A DNA stretch of 64,000 bases from Anaerovibrio lipolyticus LB2005 (GTDB lineage Bacteria; Bacillota; Negativicutes; Selenomonadales; Selenomonadaceae): positions 186,001 through 250,000 of the forward strand of contig NZ_JHYA01000005.1 of assembly GCF_000621545.1 (NCBI RefSeq), read 5' to 3'. Positions 44,957-54,185 of the stretch are shown here, in pieces. The notes under the pieces are model-generated. The model made no database searches. It saw only the letters and a list, made by a program, of their open reading frames with translations, and had not been told where the DNA came from. The translations under genes and the position numbers were made by a program. Position 1 is the stretch's first letter; each line of letters starts with the position of its first letter.

Positions 44957-46840
44957 TTATTTTAACAGTTCTTCCTTAATTCGGCGATACTGCCTTGTGT
45001 AATAAACTCCATTTTGAGCTTCCCTATGGTCAAAGCCGTAGGCCCTGCGGCTAACGGCAATAATAGGAGGGGCCTGAATGCGCTTAGCCACAGCCATGCC
45101 GGTGAACTGCTTCCACCAGCGTTCCAGATCCTCGATGAAATCCTTGTGGGTAGGGAAATATTTTTTTACGATGCCCTTTTCACAGCCCAGCTTTTCCTCC
45201 AGCATACCATCACGGTACCAGCGAATAATATCTGCAGGAGTAGCCTTTTCCCAGCGTTCAACAAAGCTCCTGAAAAGATAGTCGTGATATGGATATTTTA
45301 TCGGATCACCTTTGCCCTCGTCCACATTCTGTGCAGATGACAGCTCAGCACTTGGAACAATATCGATGGTAGCTTGCGGAATAACCTCTCTGCCATATAC
45401 CTCTGTATTCATGTAGCGGGCCAAATCATATACCTGGAATTTCCAGAGATCAGCCAAAGCACAGAGGAATCCTGACTGGTCACCGTAAAGGGTGGAGTAG
45501 CCTACGGTGGTTTCTGCTTTGTTGGCATTGCATGTAAATCCGCCACCAAAAGCAGCAGCTATTCCAGCCAATATTCTGGCACTACGGTCACGGGCCTGAA
45601 TATTTTCAGCCACAAAGGAGCTGACCTTTAAATTTTGAACTGAGTTATCCTTCATAAAGGTAACAGGAATGGTTTCCAGCTGTTTTATGGTATGATCCAC
45701 AGATTCCTGTATTGGCATTATCATGTAGTGACAGCCAAGATTTTCTGCCAGCTTATGGGCAAGGCCCTTGGTGGTTTCCGAATTAAATACACTTGGCATG
45801 TTGACCAAAAGTACGTTTTCAGCACCGAGGATATGAGTATAGAGGGCTGCAGCCACAGCAGAGTCAATACCGCCTGATACGCCGATAACCACCTTGTTCA
45901 TGTGTATATCTTTTAGGAAGGATTGAACGCCGTATTTTAGGGAGTTGAATATATTGGCAATTTCAGGCTTGGAGTGCCATTCGGCCTTAGGCATATTATT
46001 AATTTCTTCCAGCTCCACATAATTAATACCTTCAACGTATTTCTCCATGCGTACTACAGGATAGCCATTGTTGCTGTACACAGTGCTGGAGCCGTCAAAG
46101 GTATAAATAGTCTTGCCGTTATTTTGAATGCCTGTATTGTTTACATAAATCAGTGGTGCGCCGTTATCCTTGGCCTCCTTGCTAAAAATCATGTTGCGTT
46201 TCTTATTTTTGCCAATAGTATAAGGTGAGGAAGAAATATTTACAAAGAAATCTACGCCCTTTTCCTTGAGAAAATCAATAGGGGCGTAGTTGTAATTATC
46301 ACTCCAGCCGTCTTCACAAAGGAAACCGCCAATGGAATACATCTTACCATTTATATCCAGGTGAACAGGAGAGATAAGATCATTTACATTGACATTTTTT
46401 TCCTCTGCCAGCTGTTTTAAACTATAAAAATGACGAGTATCATCAAATTCACGATAATTTGGCATCAGGGTTTTGATAACAAAAGGATATGGCATATTAT
46501 CAGGTGCCACCAGCTTGCCATGATATGCTGTAAAGAGAGCATTAAACTTTCTTGGACGGCCATCAGTATTTTTCTTGTTCCAATCCACTGCAACATTACC
46601 AAATATGATAGCTATGTCCTTGGATGCTTCAATGATATCCTGGCCACATTCCTCGCAATCCTTTATAAATGCAGTCTGTTCCCAGGTATCACCAAGCAGA
46701 TAGCCTGGAATGGACATCTCAGGGAAAATGATAAGATGAGCCGAATTACTTTTGGCTTCCCGTATCATTTCCAACATTTTTTTTGTGTTTTCATCAGGAT
46801 GACCAGGAATAACCCGAAGCTGTGCTAATGCAATTTTCAT
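44957..46840 (-). CDS. nadE: Glutamine-dependent NAD+ synthetase
   Basis: 627 residues. N-terminal nitrilase/glutaminase domain (Glu in IIFPEMSIPGY, Lys in FVIKTLMPNYREFDD region, Cys in GFLCEDGWSDN), then the synthetase domain with ATP-pyrophosphatase loop GVSGGIDSAVAAAL and GDQSGFLCALADLWKFQVYDLARY. It amidates nicotinic acid adenine dinucleotide. Two-domain length is normal for this form. Monocistronic on the minus strand, with the promoter presumably in 46841-47082. Confidence 0.96.
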   Translation of the reverse strand: MKIALAQLRVIPGHPDENTKKMLEMIREAKSNSAHLIIFPEMSIPGYLLGDTWEQTAFIKDCEECGQDIIEASKDIAIIFGNVAVDWNKKNTDGRPRKFNALFTAYHGKLVAPDNMPYPFVIKTLMPNYREFDDTRHFYSLKQLAEEKNVNVNDLISPVHLDINGKMYSIGGFLCEDGWSDNYNYAPIDFLKEKGVDFFVNISSSPYTIGKNKKRNMIFSKEAKDNGAPLIYVNNTGIQNNGKTIYTFDGSSTVYSNNGYPVVRMEKYVEGINYVELEEINNMPKAEWHSKPEIANIFNSLKYGVQSFLKDIHMNKVVIGVSGGIDSAVAAALYTHILGAENVLLVNMPSVFNSETTKGLAHKLAENLGCHYMIMPIQESVDHTIKQLETIPVTFMKDNSVQNLKVSSFVAENIQARDRSARILAGIAAAFGGGFTCNANKAETTVGYSTLYGDQSGFLCALADLWKFQVYDLARYMNTEVYGREVIPQATIDIVPSAELSSAQNVDEGKGDPIKYPYHDYLFRSFVERWEKATPADIIRWYRDGMLEEKLGCEKGIVKKYFPTHKDFIEDLERWWKQFTGMAVAKRIQAPPIIAVSRRAYGFDHREAQNGVYYTRQYRRIKEELLK

Positions 46841-47082
46841 TAAAACCCCACACTCCTTTGCATAAAATGTTTTTATGTTTCCATAAACTTACTCTGATAA
46901 ATATATTGTAACAGAAAAAGCAGGATTTTTCAGATTTTAAGCAAATTATTAGTATATAATCTGATACTGTAGTTTTATTTAAGAATATATTAAAGTGTGT
47001 TACAATAGAATTAACTTATGATAGAAGGGCAAAAGGATTTGCCTTTTGGACTCTAAAAGGATTTGGAAGAAGTGGTGGATAT

Positions 47083-48324
47083 ATGAATTATAAAGGCGCA
47101 CTTATAGTTGGCATATTATTGGAAATACTGTTGGCTGGAGCTGCGGCTGCTTTTTATTTCCTATATTATGTTCATACACCTGCATATTCTATGAATTCAT
47201 TGCAGAAGGCTGTAGTTAGTCATAATACTGAGGAATTTCAGAAATACGTTGATTTGGATGCCGTGTTAAATAAAGGAGCCAATGATCTCAGTAAGCTGAT
47301 AGATGCGGACAGCCCGGATAAGCAGATGATTCTGGATGGCAGTCTGGTTGAAAAGACCAAGGAAGATATTTTATATTTTGTGGCCAATGAAAAATGGCCG
47401 AAGGAGGAGAATGTTTCTCAGGTAGCGGCTTTTCAGGATAAAATTGGTCTTCGCACCATGTCCATGAGAAAGATTGAATATGTTTCCAAGGATCCCGTCA
47501 TTGAAGCTGATGAGGGGGAGGAAGCAGCTGAGGGCTCAGAATCCAAGGCATCGGAAACTGCCACAGTGGCTATTAGGATTTATGAGCCAAATTATGGTGA
47601 CAGCTTTGTTTTGAAGTTTAAGATGCGCCAGACTGATGATGAAACCTGGCAGATTTACGACATTATAAATTATGCTGAGTTCGTGGATGCTCTGGTTAAG
47701 CAGAATGACAGGGATATGAAGCGTTATGTGGACAAGGTACGGACAAATCTTAAAAATACAGAGGATAAATTTGCCGAGCTGAAGAAGAAGATTCCGGAGA
47801 TAAATAAAGACTGGATTATTGAGGCCGAAAAGATTATGAAGGAATCCTGTGAGGGCCTTGATGAGCTGAAGGTTCCAGTTGGTGGAAAGCATTTGGAGAG
47901 CCTTCTTGCAGAGCGTAAATCCATTTTCTATGAAATGATGGATGACTATTATACCTCCCTTAACCATCAGGAAAAGGTAGAGGATTACAAGAAGCATGCT
48001 GAAGAGCAGGCCAAGGAGGATGCGGCCAAGGCAGCTAGAGGTGAAAAGGTTAAGAAACGCCGTGCCCCTAATTTTGAGGCCCAGGCTACGAAGATTAATG
48101 GGGAAGTATCTGCATCAAATAAGCGGTGGGAAGAAAATAAGGCTGAAATTGCCAAGATTATCGGTCCATCCGAGGAGGTTCGGGCCCGTGGCGTAAGGGC
48201 AATGCGAAACAATGACGATGCGGCTGTAAGGGCTGCAAATTACCCTGGTGCTGATGCTGAGGTTGGAATGGATTTTAGCCCTGTTCGGGCGGAAAATCTG
48301 CCAGAAGTATCTGCTATTAAATAA
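47083..48324 (+). CDS. Membrane-anchored DUF2939-like protein of unknown function
   Basis: 413 residues. One N-terminal transmembrane helix (ALIVGILLEILLAGAAAAFYFLYY), then a DUF2939-like start (TPAYSMNSLQKAVVSHNTEEFQKYVDLDAVL), an acidic linker (EADEGEEAAEGSES), a beta-rich region with VAIRIYEPNYGDSFVLKFKM, and a long charged helical region rich in Lys/Glu (~215-390), probably coiled coil. The Cys-free N-terminus suggests an anchor, not a lipoprotein. A TACAAT box at 47001-47006 may drive it. No function can be assigned; neighbours do not help. Confidence 0.8.
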   Translation: MNYKGALIVGILLEILLAGAAAAFYFLYYVHTPAYSMNSLQKAVVSHNTEEFQKYVDLDAVLNKGANDLSKLIDADSPDKQMILDGSLVEKTKEDILYFVANEKWPKEENVSQVAAFQDKIGLRTMSMRKIEYVSKDPVIEADEGEEAAEGSESKASETATVAIRIYEPNYGDSFVLKFKMRQTDDETWQIYDIINYAEFVDALVKQNDRDMKRYVDKVRTNLKNTEDKFAELKKKIPEINKDWIIEAEKIMKESCEGLDELKVPVGGKHLESLLAERKSIFYEMMDDYYTSLNHQEKVEDYKKHAEEQAKEDAAKAARGEKVKKRRAPNFEAQATKINGEVSASNKRWEENKAEIAKIIGPSEEVRARGVRAMRNNDDAAVRAANYPGADAEVGMDFSPVRAENLPEVSAIK

Positions 48325-48367
48325 ATAGTAAATTTCAATAGTAATTTAGTATACAAAACGGTAATAA

Positions 48368-48394
48368 TTGACAATAAAAGTCTGTATGTACAAT
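48368..48394 (+). promoter_or_regulatory. Promoter candidate for ybaK-thrC
   Basis: TTGACA (48368-48373) and TACAAT (48389-48394) are 15 bp apart, 64 bases before ybaK. The spacer is short, so this is tentative. Confidence 0.4.
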
Positions 48395-48457
48395 ACAAAT
48401 GTCTTGTGATATACTTATGTAGTGTTTCGAGATATTATGAGACAGGAGTATTCGATT

Positions 48458-48934
48458 ATGAAAATTAAAAAGACAAATGCAGCACGCATATTGGATAATC
48501 TAAAAATACCTTATGATATAAAAACCTATGAGGTGGATTTAGACGATCTCAGTGCGATTCATGTTGCAGCCTCCACAGGAATGGATGTAAAAATGGTGTT
48601 TAAGACCTTGGTTTGTCGTGGTGACAAAACCGGTGTACTTATGGCCTGCATACCTGGGGATGGTGAACTGGATTTTAAAGCCCTAGCAAAGGCTTCAGGC
48701 AATAAGAGCGTTGAAATGGTTGCCCTGAAGGAAGTGCTGGGGCTTACTGGTTATATACGGGGTGGCTGTTCTCCACTTGGGGCCAAGAAAAATTATCCGG
48801 TTTTTCTTGATGAATCGTCGGGGAATTGGGATACCATTGCCATAAGTGCCGGAATCCGTGGGCAGCAGCTTCTGCTATCTCCCAATGATTTGATAAAGGC
48901 TGTAAATGCTACTGTGGGAAAGTTAATTAGATGA
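48458..48934 (+). CDS. ybaK: Cys-tRNA(Pro) deacylase (YbaK/EbsC family)
   Basis: 158 residues, YbaK trans-editing fold: TNAARILDNLKIPYDIKTYEVD, MVFKTLVCRGDKTGVLMACIPGDGELDFKALAKA, GYIRGGCSPLGAKKNYPVFLDESSGNWDTIAISAGIRGQQLLLSP. It hydrolyses Cys-tRNA(Pro). ATG 48458 has AGGAG upstream; the longer frame from 48422 has none. Ends directly before a short palindromic element and thrC. Confidence 0.93.
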   Translation: MKIKKTNAARILDNLKIPYDIKTYEVDLDDLSAIHVAASTGMDVKMVFKTLVCRGDKTGVLMACIPGDGELDFKALAKASGNKSVEMVALKEVLGLTGYIRGGCSPLGAKKNYPVFLDESSGNWDTIAISAGIRGQQLLLSPNDLIKAVNATVGKLIR

Positions 48935-48935
48935 C

Positions 48936-48979
48936 CTCATCCACCGCATACGGTCCCTCTTCCCAAAAGGGGAAGGCAT
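48936..48979 (+). repeat. Short palindromic REP-like intergenic element
   Basis: Between ybaK and thrC lie two small hairpins: ACCGCATACGGT, then CTTCCC-AAAA-GGGGAAG. The layout (CCTCATCCACCGCA..., GGGGAAGGC) resembles the dispersed palindromic repeats common in Firmicutes genomes. It is not coding: the frame through it is only an upstream extension of thrC. Confidence 0.5.
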
Positions 48980-48999
48980 TAAAAAGGAGTGAAAATAAT

Positions 49000-50484
49000 A
49001 TGAAATATATCAGCACACGTGGAAACAACCAGGAATTATCTTCAGCAGAGGCAATTATTAAAGGGCTGGCTGATGATGGCGGTCTTTTTGTACCAGACAG
49101 CATGCCCCATGTGGATATGGCATTTATTGAAGGCTTACAGCATCTTTCCTATCAGGAACGTGCCGTAAAGGTTCTCAGCCTCTTTTTGACAGACTATACC
49201 CAGGAGGAAATTGAGGGCTGTGTGAGCCGTGCCTATGGTAATGGTAAATTTGACGATGACGCTATTGCTCCTGTAAATTTCTTAAAGGATGTTTCCGTGC
49301 TGGAGCTTTGGCATGGACCTACATCTGCCTTTAAGGATATGGCCCTGCAGCTGCTGCCTCAGCTGTTGTCTACAGCCTTAAAGAAAACTGGTGAAAAGAA
49401 TGAAGTGCTTATTCTTGTGGCCACCTCCGGTGATACCGGCAAGGCTGCACTGGAAGGCTTTAAGGATGTGGAGCAGACCAAGATTATGGTTTTCTATCCT
49501 GATAATGGTGTCAGCCGTATTCAGCGTTTGCAGATGGTTACCCAACAGGGCAGCAATGTGAATGTTACTGCTGTAAAGGGCAATTTTGACGATGCCCAGA
49601 GCGGTGTAAAGGCTATTTTCAGCGACAGTAAATTCAATGCTCAGCTCAATGAAAAGGGAATTTCCCTTTCTTCAGCAAACTCCATAAACTGGGGGCGCCT
49701 GGTACCTCAGATCGTATATTACTTCAGCGCTTATGCAGATATGCTTAAAAAGGGGTGCATTAAGGCCGGGGATAAGATTAGCTTTGTGGTACCAACAGGT
49801 AATTTTGGCGATATTTTGGCGGGCTTTTATGCTATGTCCATGGGCCTTCCTGTAAAGAAGCTAATTTGTGCTTCCAATACCAATAATGTACTTACGGATT
49901 TCCTCAACACCGGAGTTTATGACAGGAACCGTGATTTCTTCAAGACGATCAGCCCTTCCATGGATATACTTATTTCCAGCAATCTGGAGCGTCTGCTTTA
50001 TCATGTTACGGGGGATGCAGCCAAGGTGGCTGGATGGATGAAGGAATTGGCTGAAACCGGAAAATACGATATTGGAGCAGAGGTATTGTCCAAGATTAAA
50101 GAGGTATTCAGTGCAGATTGGTCTGATGATGAGGCCACAAAAGGTATGATAAAAAAGGAGTATGATATGGAAAAATATATTCCGGATCCTCATACCGCCG
50201 TTGCCTGGAATGCCTTTTATAAGCTGGATGATCAGAAAAATGTTGTCATTGTCTCCACAGCCAGTCCGTATAAATTCAATGAAAGTGTTCTTACAGCCCT
50301 TGGTCAGGATATTGATGGCAAGGATGAATTCCAGCTCTTGGATGAGTTGTCCAAATTAAATAATTTTGGAATACCAGCGGGATTGGCTAAGTTAAAAATG
50401 GCTAAAATTTCCCATGAAAACACTGTGGAAAAGGCAGAAATGCCTAAAAGTGTATTACAATTTGCTGAAAATAAGAAAAAGTAA
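49000..50484 (+). CDS. thrC: Threonine synthase
   Basis: PLP enzyme making threonine from O-phosphohomoserine, 494 residues. Opening YISTRGNNQELSSAEAIIKGLADDGGLFVP, the PLP Lys in GPTSAFKDMALQLLPQL, ATSGDTGKAALEGF, SINWGRLVPQIVYYF and VVPTGNFGDILAGFYA. This is the longer threonine-synthase group. ATG 49000 has AAAGGAG upstream; the extension to 48931 runs through the palindromic element and was rejected. The SD comes right after the repeat. Confidence 0.96.
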   Translation: MKYISTRGNNQELSSAEAIIKGLADDGGLFVPDSMPHVDMAFIEGLQHLSYQERAVKVLSLFLTDYTQEEIEGCVSRAYGNGKFDDDAIAPVNFLKDVSVLELWHGPTSAFKDMALQLLPQLLSTALKKTGEKNEVLILVATSGDTGKAALEGFKDVEQTKIMVFYPDNGVSRIQRLQMVTQQGSNVNVTAVKGNFDDAQSGVKAIFSDSKFNAQLNEKGISLSSANSINWGRLVPQIVYYFSAYADMLKKGCIKAGDKISFVVPTGNFGDILAGFYAMSMGLPVKKLICASNTNNVLTDFLNTGVYDRNRDFFKTISPSMDILISSNLERLLYHVTGDAAKVAGWMKELAETGKYDIGAEVLSKIKEVFSADWSDDEATKGMIKKEYDMEKYIPDPHTAVAWNAFYKLDDQKNVVIVSTASPYKFNESVLTALGQDIDGKDEFQLLDELSKLNNFGIPAGLAKLKMAKISHENTVEKAEMPKSVLQFAENKKK

Positions 50485-50530
50485 TAGGAACTATAACCAG
50501 ATATTATCATAAAATAATACTTAACAATTT

Positions 50531-50559
50531 TTGACAAATTGCCTTAAAACGACTAAAAT
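50531..50559 (+). promoter_or_regulatory. Promoter of pckA
   Basis: TTGACA (50531-50536) and TAAAAT (50554-50559) with a 17-bp spacer. The ~140-base leader holds small inverted repeats: ATTCCG/CGGAAT around 50572-50586 and AATCAT/ATGATT at 50599-50621, possible operator or leader structures. Confidence 0.75.
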
Positions 50560-50704
50560 ACAAAAAGGATATTCCGCTAGACGGAATTGTGTTTATCTAA
50601 TCATAAATGTCATAAATGATTTGATTTGAGTCCTGGGTCGAAAGACTCAGAGGGGTAGCAGATCATTGTGGCAGAATAGTTAAAAGAAAGAGGTAGATAG
50701 CAAA

Positions 50705-52306
50705 ATGGCAACACTTGACTTGACTAAGTATGGTATCACTGGTACTACTGAGATTGTTCACAACCCTTCTTATGAGGTACTGTTTGAGGAAGAAACTAAG
50801 GCTGGTCTCGAGGGTTTCGAGGTTGGTACTCAGACTGAGCTCGGTGCTGTAAACGTTATGACTGGTATTTACACTGGCCGTTCTCCTAAGGACAAGTACA
50901 TCGTTATGGACGCTAATTCCAAGGATAAGGTTTGGTGGACTTCCGAAGAGTACAAGAATGATAACCATCCTATGTCTGAGGACGTATGGGCAACTGTTAA
51001 GGATATCGCTAAGAAAGAGCTCTGCAATAAGAAGCTCTATGTTGTTGATGCTTTCTGCGGTGCTAATAAAGATACCCGTATGGCAGTTCGTTTCATCGTT
51101 GAGGTTGCATGGCAGGCTCACTTTGTAACCAACATGTTCATTCAGCCAACTGCTGAGGAACTTGCTAACTTCGAGCCAGATTTCGTTGTATACAACGCTT
51201 CCAAGGCTAAGGTAACCAACTACAAGGAACTCGGTCTGAACTCCGAGACTTGCGTAGCTTTCAACACTACTTCCAAGGAGCAGGTAATCATTAACACTTG
51301 GTACGGCGGCGAGATGAAGAAGGGTATGTTCTCCATGATGAACTACTTCCTCCCACTGAAGGGTATCGCTTCCATGCATTGTTCCGCTAACTGCGACATG
51401 AACGGCGAGAACACTGCAATCTTCTTCGGTCTCTCCGGTACTGGTAAGACCACTCTGTCCACTGATCCTAAGCGTAAGCTCATCGGTGATGACGAGCATG
51501 GTTGGGACGACAATGGCGTATTCAACTTCGAGGGTGGCTGCTATGCTAAGGTTATCAACCTGGACCCTGAGTCTGAGCCAGACATCTACGGCGCTATCAA
51601 GAGAAACGCTCTGCTTGAGAACGTAACTGTTGACGCTAACGGCAAGATCGACTTCGCTGATAAGAGCGTTACCGAGAACACTCGTGTATCTTATCCTATC
51701 AACCACATTAAGAACATTAAGGAAGGTTCTTCCGCTCCAGCAGCTAAGAACGTAATCTTCCTCTCCGCTGATGCATTCGGCGTTCTGCCTCCAGTTTCCA
51801 TCCTGACTCCAGAGCAGACTCAGTACTACTTCCTCTCTGGCTTCACTGCTAAGCTGGCAGGTACCGAGCGTGGCATCACTGAGCCAACTCCTACCTTCTC
51901 CGCTTGCTTCGGTCAGGCATTCCTCGAGCTGCACCCTACTAAGTACGGTGAGGAGCTCGTTAAGAAGATGACTGCTAACGATGCAAAGGCTTACCTCGTA
52001 AACACTGGTTGGAATGGTACTGGCAAGCGTATCACCATTAAGGATACCCGTGGTATCATCGATGCTATCCTCAATGGCGACATCAAGACTGCTCCTACCA
52101 AGAAGATTCCTATGTTTAACTTCGAGGTACCTACTGAGCTGCCAGGTGTTGATCCTAAGATCCTCGATCCTCGTGACACCTATGCAGATGCTTCCGAGTG
52201 GGAGACTAAGGCTAAGGATTTGGCTGGTCGCTTCATTAAGAACTTCGGCAAGTACACTGGCAATGCTGCTGGTAAGGCTCTTGTTGCTGCTGGTCCTCAG
52301 CTGTAA
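50705..52306 (+). CDS. pckA: Phosphoenolpyruvate carboxykinase (ATP)
   Basis: 533 residues, ATP-type. P-loop [26 protein letters not shown], the PEPCK active-site region [27 protein letters not shown], and [11 protein letters not shown]. It interconverts oxaloacetate + ATP and PEP + CO2 + ADP; in a fermenter it may run toward oxaloacetate and succinate or propionate. Very strong codon bias and a near-consensus promoter indicate high expression. A long antisense open frame over the gene is a codon-bias artefact. Confidence 0.97.
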   Translation: MATLDLTKYGITGTTEIVHNPSYEVLFEEETKAGLEGFEVGTQTELGAVNVMTGIYTGRSPKDKYIVMDANSKDKVWWTSEEYKNDNHPMSEDVWATVKDIAKKELCNKKLYVVDAFCGANKDTRMAVRFIVEVAWQAHFVTNMFIQPTAEELANFEPDFVVYNASKAKVTNYKELGLNSETCVAFNTTSKEQVIINTWYGGEMKKGMFSMMNYFLPLKGIASMHCSANCDMNGENTAIFFGLSGTGKTTLSTDPKRKLIGDDEHGWDDNGVFNFEGGCYAKVINLDPESEPDIYGAIKRNALLENVTVDANGKIDFADKSVTENTRVSYPINHIKNIKEGSSAPAAKNVIFLSADAFGVLPPVSILTPEQTQYYFLSGFTAKLAGTERGITEPTPTFSACFGQAFLELHPTKYGEELVKKMTANDAKAYLVNTGWNGTGKRITIKDTRGIIDAILNGDIKTAPTKKIPMFNFEVPTELPGVDPKILDPRDTYADASEWETKAKDLAGRFIKNFGKYTGNAAGKALVAAGPQL

Positions 52307-52343
52307 TATTAGCTTCTTGCTAAAGTACAATGCTTTAAAAACT

Positions 52344-52373
52344 GAGAGAGTCCCTTTGGGGGCTCTCTTTTTT
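52344..52373 (+). terminator. Rho-independent terminator after pckA
   Basis: GAGAGAGTCCC / GGGGGCTCTC stem with a short loop and T-run. Confidence 0.9.
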
Positions 52374-52504
52374 CGTTTAATTTCACGATAGAAAATGGGC
52401 TATGGTAGTAGAAAATAACCTTTTTTTGTTATAAAATAATACTTATAAAGTAGGTGTTTTTCTGTTTACCCAGATAATTTTGATAAAGCAGGGAGCATAT
52501 AATT

Positions 52505-53233
52505 ATGAATATTGCCATTGTTGACGATAATGAGCAAGACCGTAATGATGTCCTAACATATTGCCAAAACTATATTCATACAAATTTTTCCCTGGAGGAA
52601 AGCTCTGTTCACATTACGACCTTTGATAGTGGTGAGGCTTTGCTGGAAAAATATGATTCCGGTGCCTTTGACCTGGTTATTTTGGATATTTATATGACGG
52701 GAATAACCGGTCTGGAAACAGCCAAGAAAATTCGTGAATCCGATAGTGAGGTCAGCATTATATTTTTAACCTCCAGCGATGAACATATCCTTGAGGGGTA
52801 TCGGGTATTTGCCATAGGGTATTTCATAAAGCCATTGACAGAGCACCAAAAGGAATTTGCCGAGACCTTTGATTTTATTTTTCCGAAATTGCTAAAAAAG
52901 AAAGGTGGTATAACCTTAAAGGTCAACGGAGCTCCTATAGATATTTCTTATAGTGACATAATTTACATTGATGTTTTTGATTCCCATAATATAAATTTTC
53001 ATTTGGATAATAAAGTCCTGGTGTCACTTATGTCTTATGGGGAGGCATGTGATTTATTGCTGAAGGATGAGCGCTTTTTGGAATTCAATCATCGCATGAT
53101 TCTCAACATGGATTATGTGGAGGATATGGAATCAGAGTCCTTTCGTATGACTGATGGCTCTGAGCTTTCCATAAGCCGTCGTAAGCGCCAGGATGTAAAA
53201 GTGGCATATATGAACCATATAATCAACAAGTGA
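52505..53233 (+). CDS. LytTR family response regulator (AgrA-like)
   Basis: 242 residues. Receiver domain with acidic pocket VDDN (D7, D8), phosphoacceptor D61 in LVILDIYM, T89 (FLTSSD) and K109 (FIKPL). C-terminal LytTR DNA-binding domain (~135-240: SDIIYIDVFDSHNINFHL, RFLEFNHRMILNMDYVEDMESESFRMTDGSELSISRRKR). LytTR regulators bind pairs of direct repeats. The two AgrC-like sensor genes converge on it from the minus strand, so it is their probable partner, though it is not in their transcript. Confidence 0.93.
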   Translation: MNIAIVDDNEQDRNDVLTYCQNYIHTNFSLEESSVHITTFDSGEALLEKYDSGAFDLVILDIYMTGITGLETAKKIRESDSEVSIIFLTSSDEHILEGYRVFAIGYFIKPLTEHQKEFAETFDFIFPKLLKKKGGITLKVNGAPIDISYSDIIYIDVFDSHNINFHLDNKVLVSLMSYGEACDLLLKDERFLEFNHRMILNMDYVEDMESESFRMTDGSELSISRRKRQDVKVAYMNHIINK

Positions 53234-53244
53234 AGTGATAAAAA

Positions 53245-53288
53245 ATGACCTTATCTGTTAGTTCAAGCAGATAAGGTCTTGTTTTTTT
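53245..53288. terminator. Bidirectional terminator between response regulator and sensor operon
   Basis: GACCTTATCTG / CAGATAAGGTC perfect 11-bp stem with A-run before and T-run after; serves both converging transcripts. Confidence 0.9.
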
Positions 53289-53291
53289 ATG

Positions 53292-54185
53292 TTATTTGGC
53301 GTTTTCTGAGGTGTGCTCCAGCAGGGCTTTTTGGGCAGCAATATGATTTCTGATGCTGTCGTAGTCACCCTTTTCCAATAAGGCGTAAATCAGTCGGTAG
53401 CTGTGACGCATATCGTGGCGTAATACGGAAAGGGCTTTTTCATTTTCCTGCATTAATTTTGTGTGTTCCTTTAGACTTTCACGCTGTTTTGTAAGTCGTT
53501 CCTTGTTTTCCTTGAGCTTTTTGTGCTGCTGTTCCTCATCTGAATTGTAATGAACGATGGAATAGAAAATGAAAAAGAACAGAGGAATGGAAAATCGGCT
53601 TAAGCGGGTACTTAATTCCGGCAGGAAGGTCACATTGGAGATGGATATCAAACATCCCACATAGAAGGAAATAGGTAAAAATGCTATATACCAGCGAAGC
53701 CTGGTGTCGGATACAAATTGCTCGTCTGGCAAAAGACTGGTAAATAGCTTTTGTCCCCAAGGATATATAAGCAAAAACAGGAATATCCACAAAGTGAGTT
53801 GCAGTGGCAGTAATATGGCTGTCATGTTGGAATAAATCAGCGTAAGGATAATTCCGGAGCTGGAATGGAGCATAAAAGCGTAGAGAGCCTGAATACCCAA
53901 TACAAAAAGATGCTGTGGCAAACGGTGGGGGATATGAATTACTGAGATAACTAAGTATGGAGTCATGCCAAAGAAAAAGAGCAGTTTATATGTTGCCATA
54001 GTTATTCCCAGTGAATAGGTAACTGAAAAATTTATAAGCAGTCCGAAAACACTCCATATCAGCATATTGCGCCATAGAGTAGCAGCTTCTTTCCGTTCCA
54101 TAATCTGGCTGAAGGGCAAATAGCGGATGTAAGCCCCTGCCAATTGTATTATGGTAACCAAAAGGGCGTAGGAGAATGCTAGCAT
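53292..54185 (-). CDS. AgrC-like membrane sensor with phosphoacceptor His but no ATPase domain
   Basis: 297 residues. About six to seven transmembrane helices (1-~212), a charged coiled coil (~215-250), then a DHp-like helix AL.VLRHDMRHSYRLIYALLEKGDYDSIRNHI with H257 in the RHDMRH motif. It ends ~40 residues after the His and lacks the N-box and G-box ATPase domain; the terminator follows at once, so no broken remainder is visible. It is a paralogue of the preceding 447-residue sensor (shared RLSRF..PL..F segment). Starts within that gene (7-base overlap). Either a phosphotransfer partner or a truncated duplicate. Confidence 0.85.
   Translation of the reverse strand: MLAFSYALLVTIIQLAGAYIRYLPFSQIMERKEAATLWRNMLIWSVFGLLINFSVTYSLGITMATYKLLFFFGMTPYLVISVIHIPHRLPQHLFVLGIQALYAFMLHSSSGIILTLIYSNMTAILLPLQLTLWIFLFLLIYPWGQKLFTSLLPDEQFVSDTRLRWYIAFLPISFYVGCLISISNVTFLPELSTRLSRFSIPLFFFIFYSIVHYNSDEEQQHKKLKENKERLTKQRESLKEHTKLMQENEKALSVLRHDMRHSYRLIYALLEKGDYDSIRNHIAAQKALLEHTSENAK

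Noticed and set aside
48931-48999. 23-codon N-terminal extension of ThrC
   Set aside because: It reads through the palindromic repeat, and ATG 49000 has a strong SD and the family N-terminus.
50663-52330. 555-codon open frame antisense to pckA
   Set aside because: It mirrors a highly codon-biased gene exactly; the protein is rich in Leu/Ser without recognisable domains, and pckA is certain.
53292-54185. Frameshift pseudogene of a full sensor kinase
   Set aside because: No ATPase-domain remnant follows in any frame; a perfect bidirectional terminator starts right after the stop.
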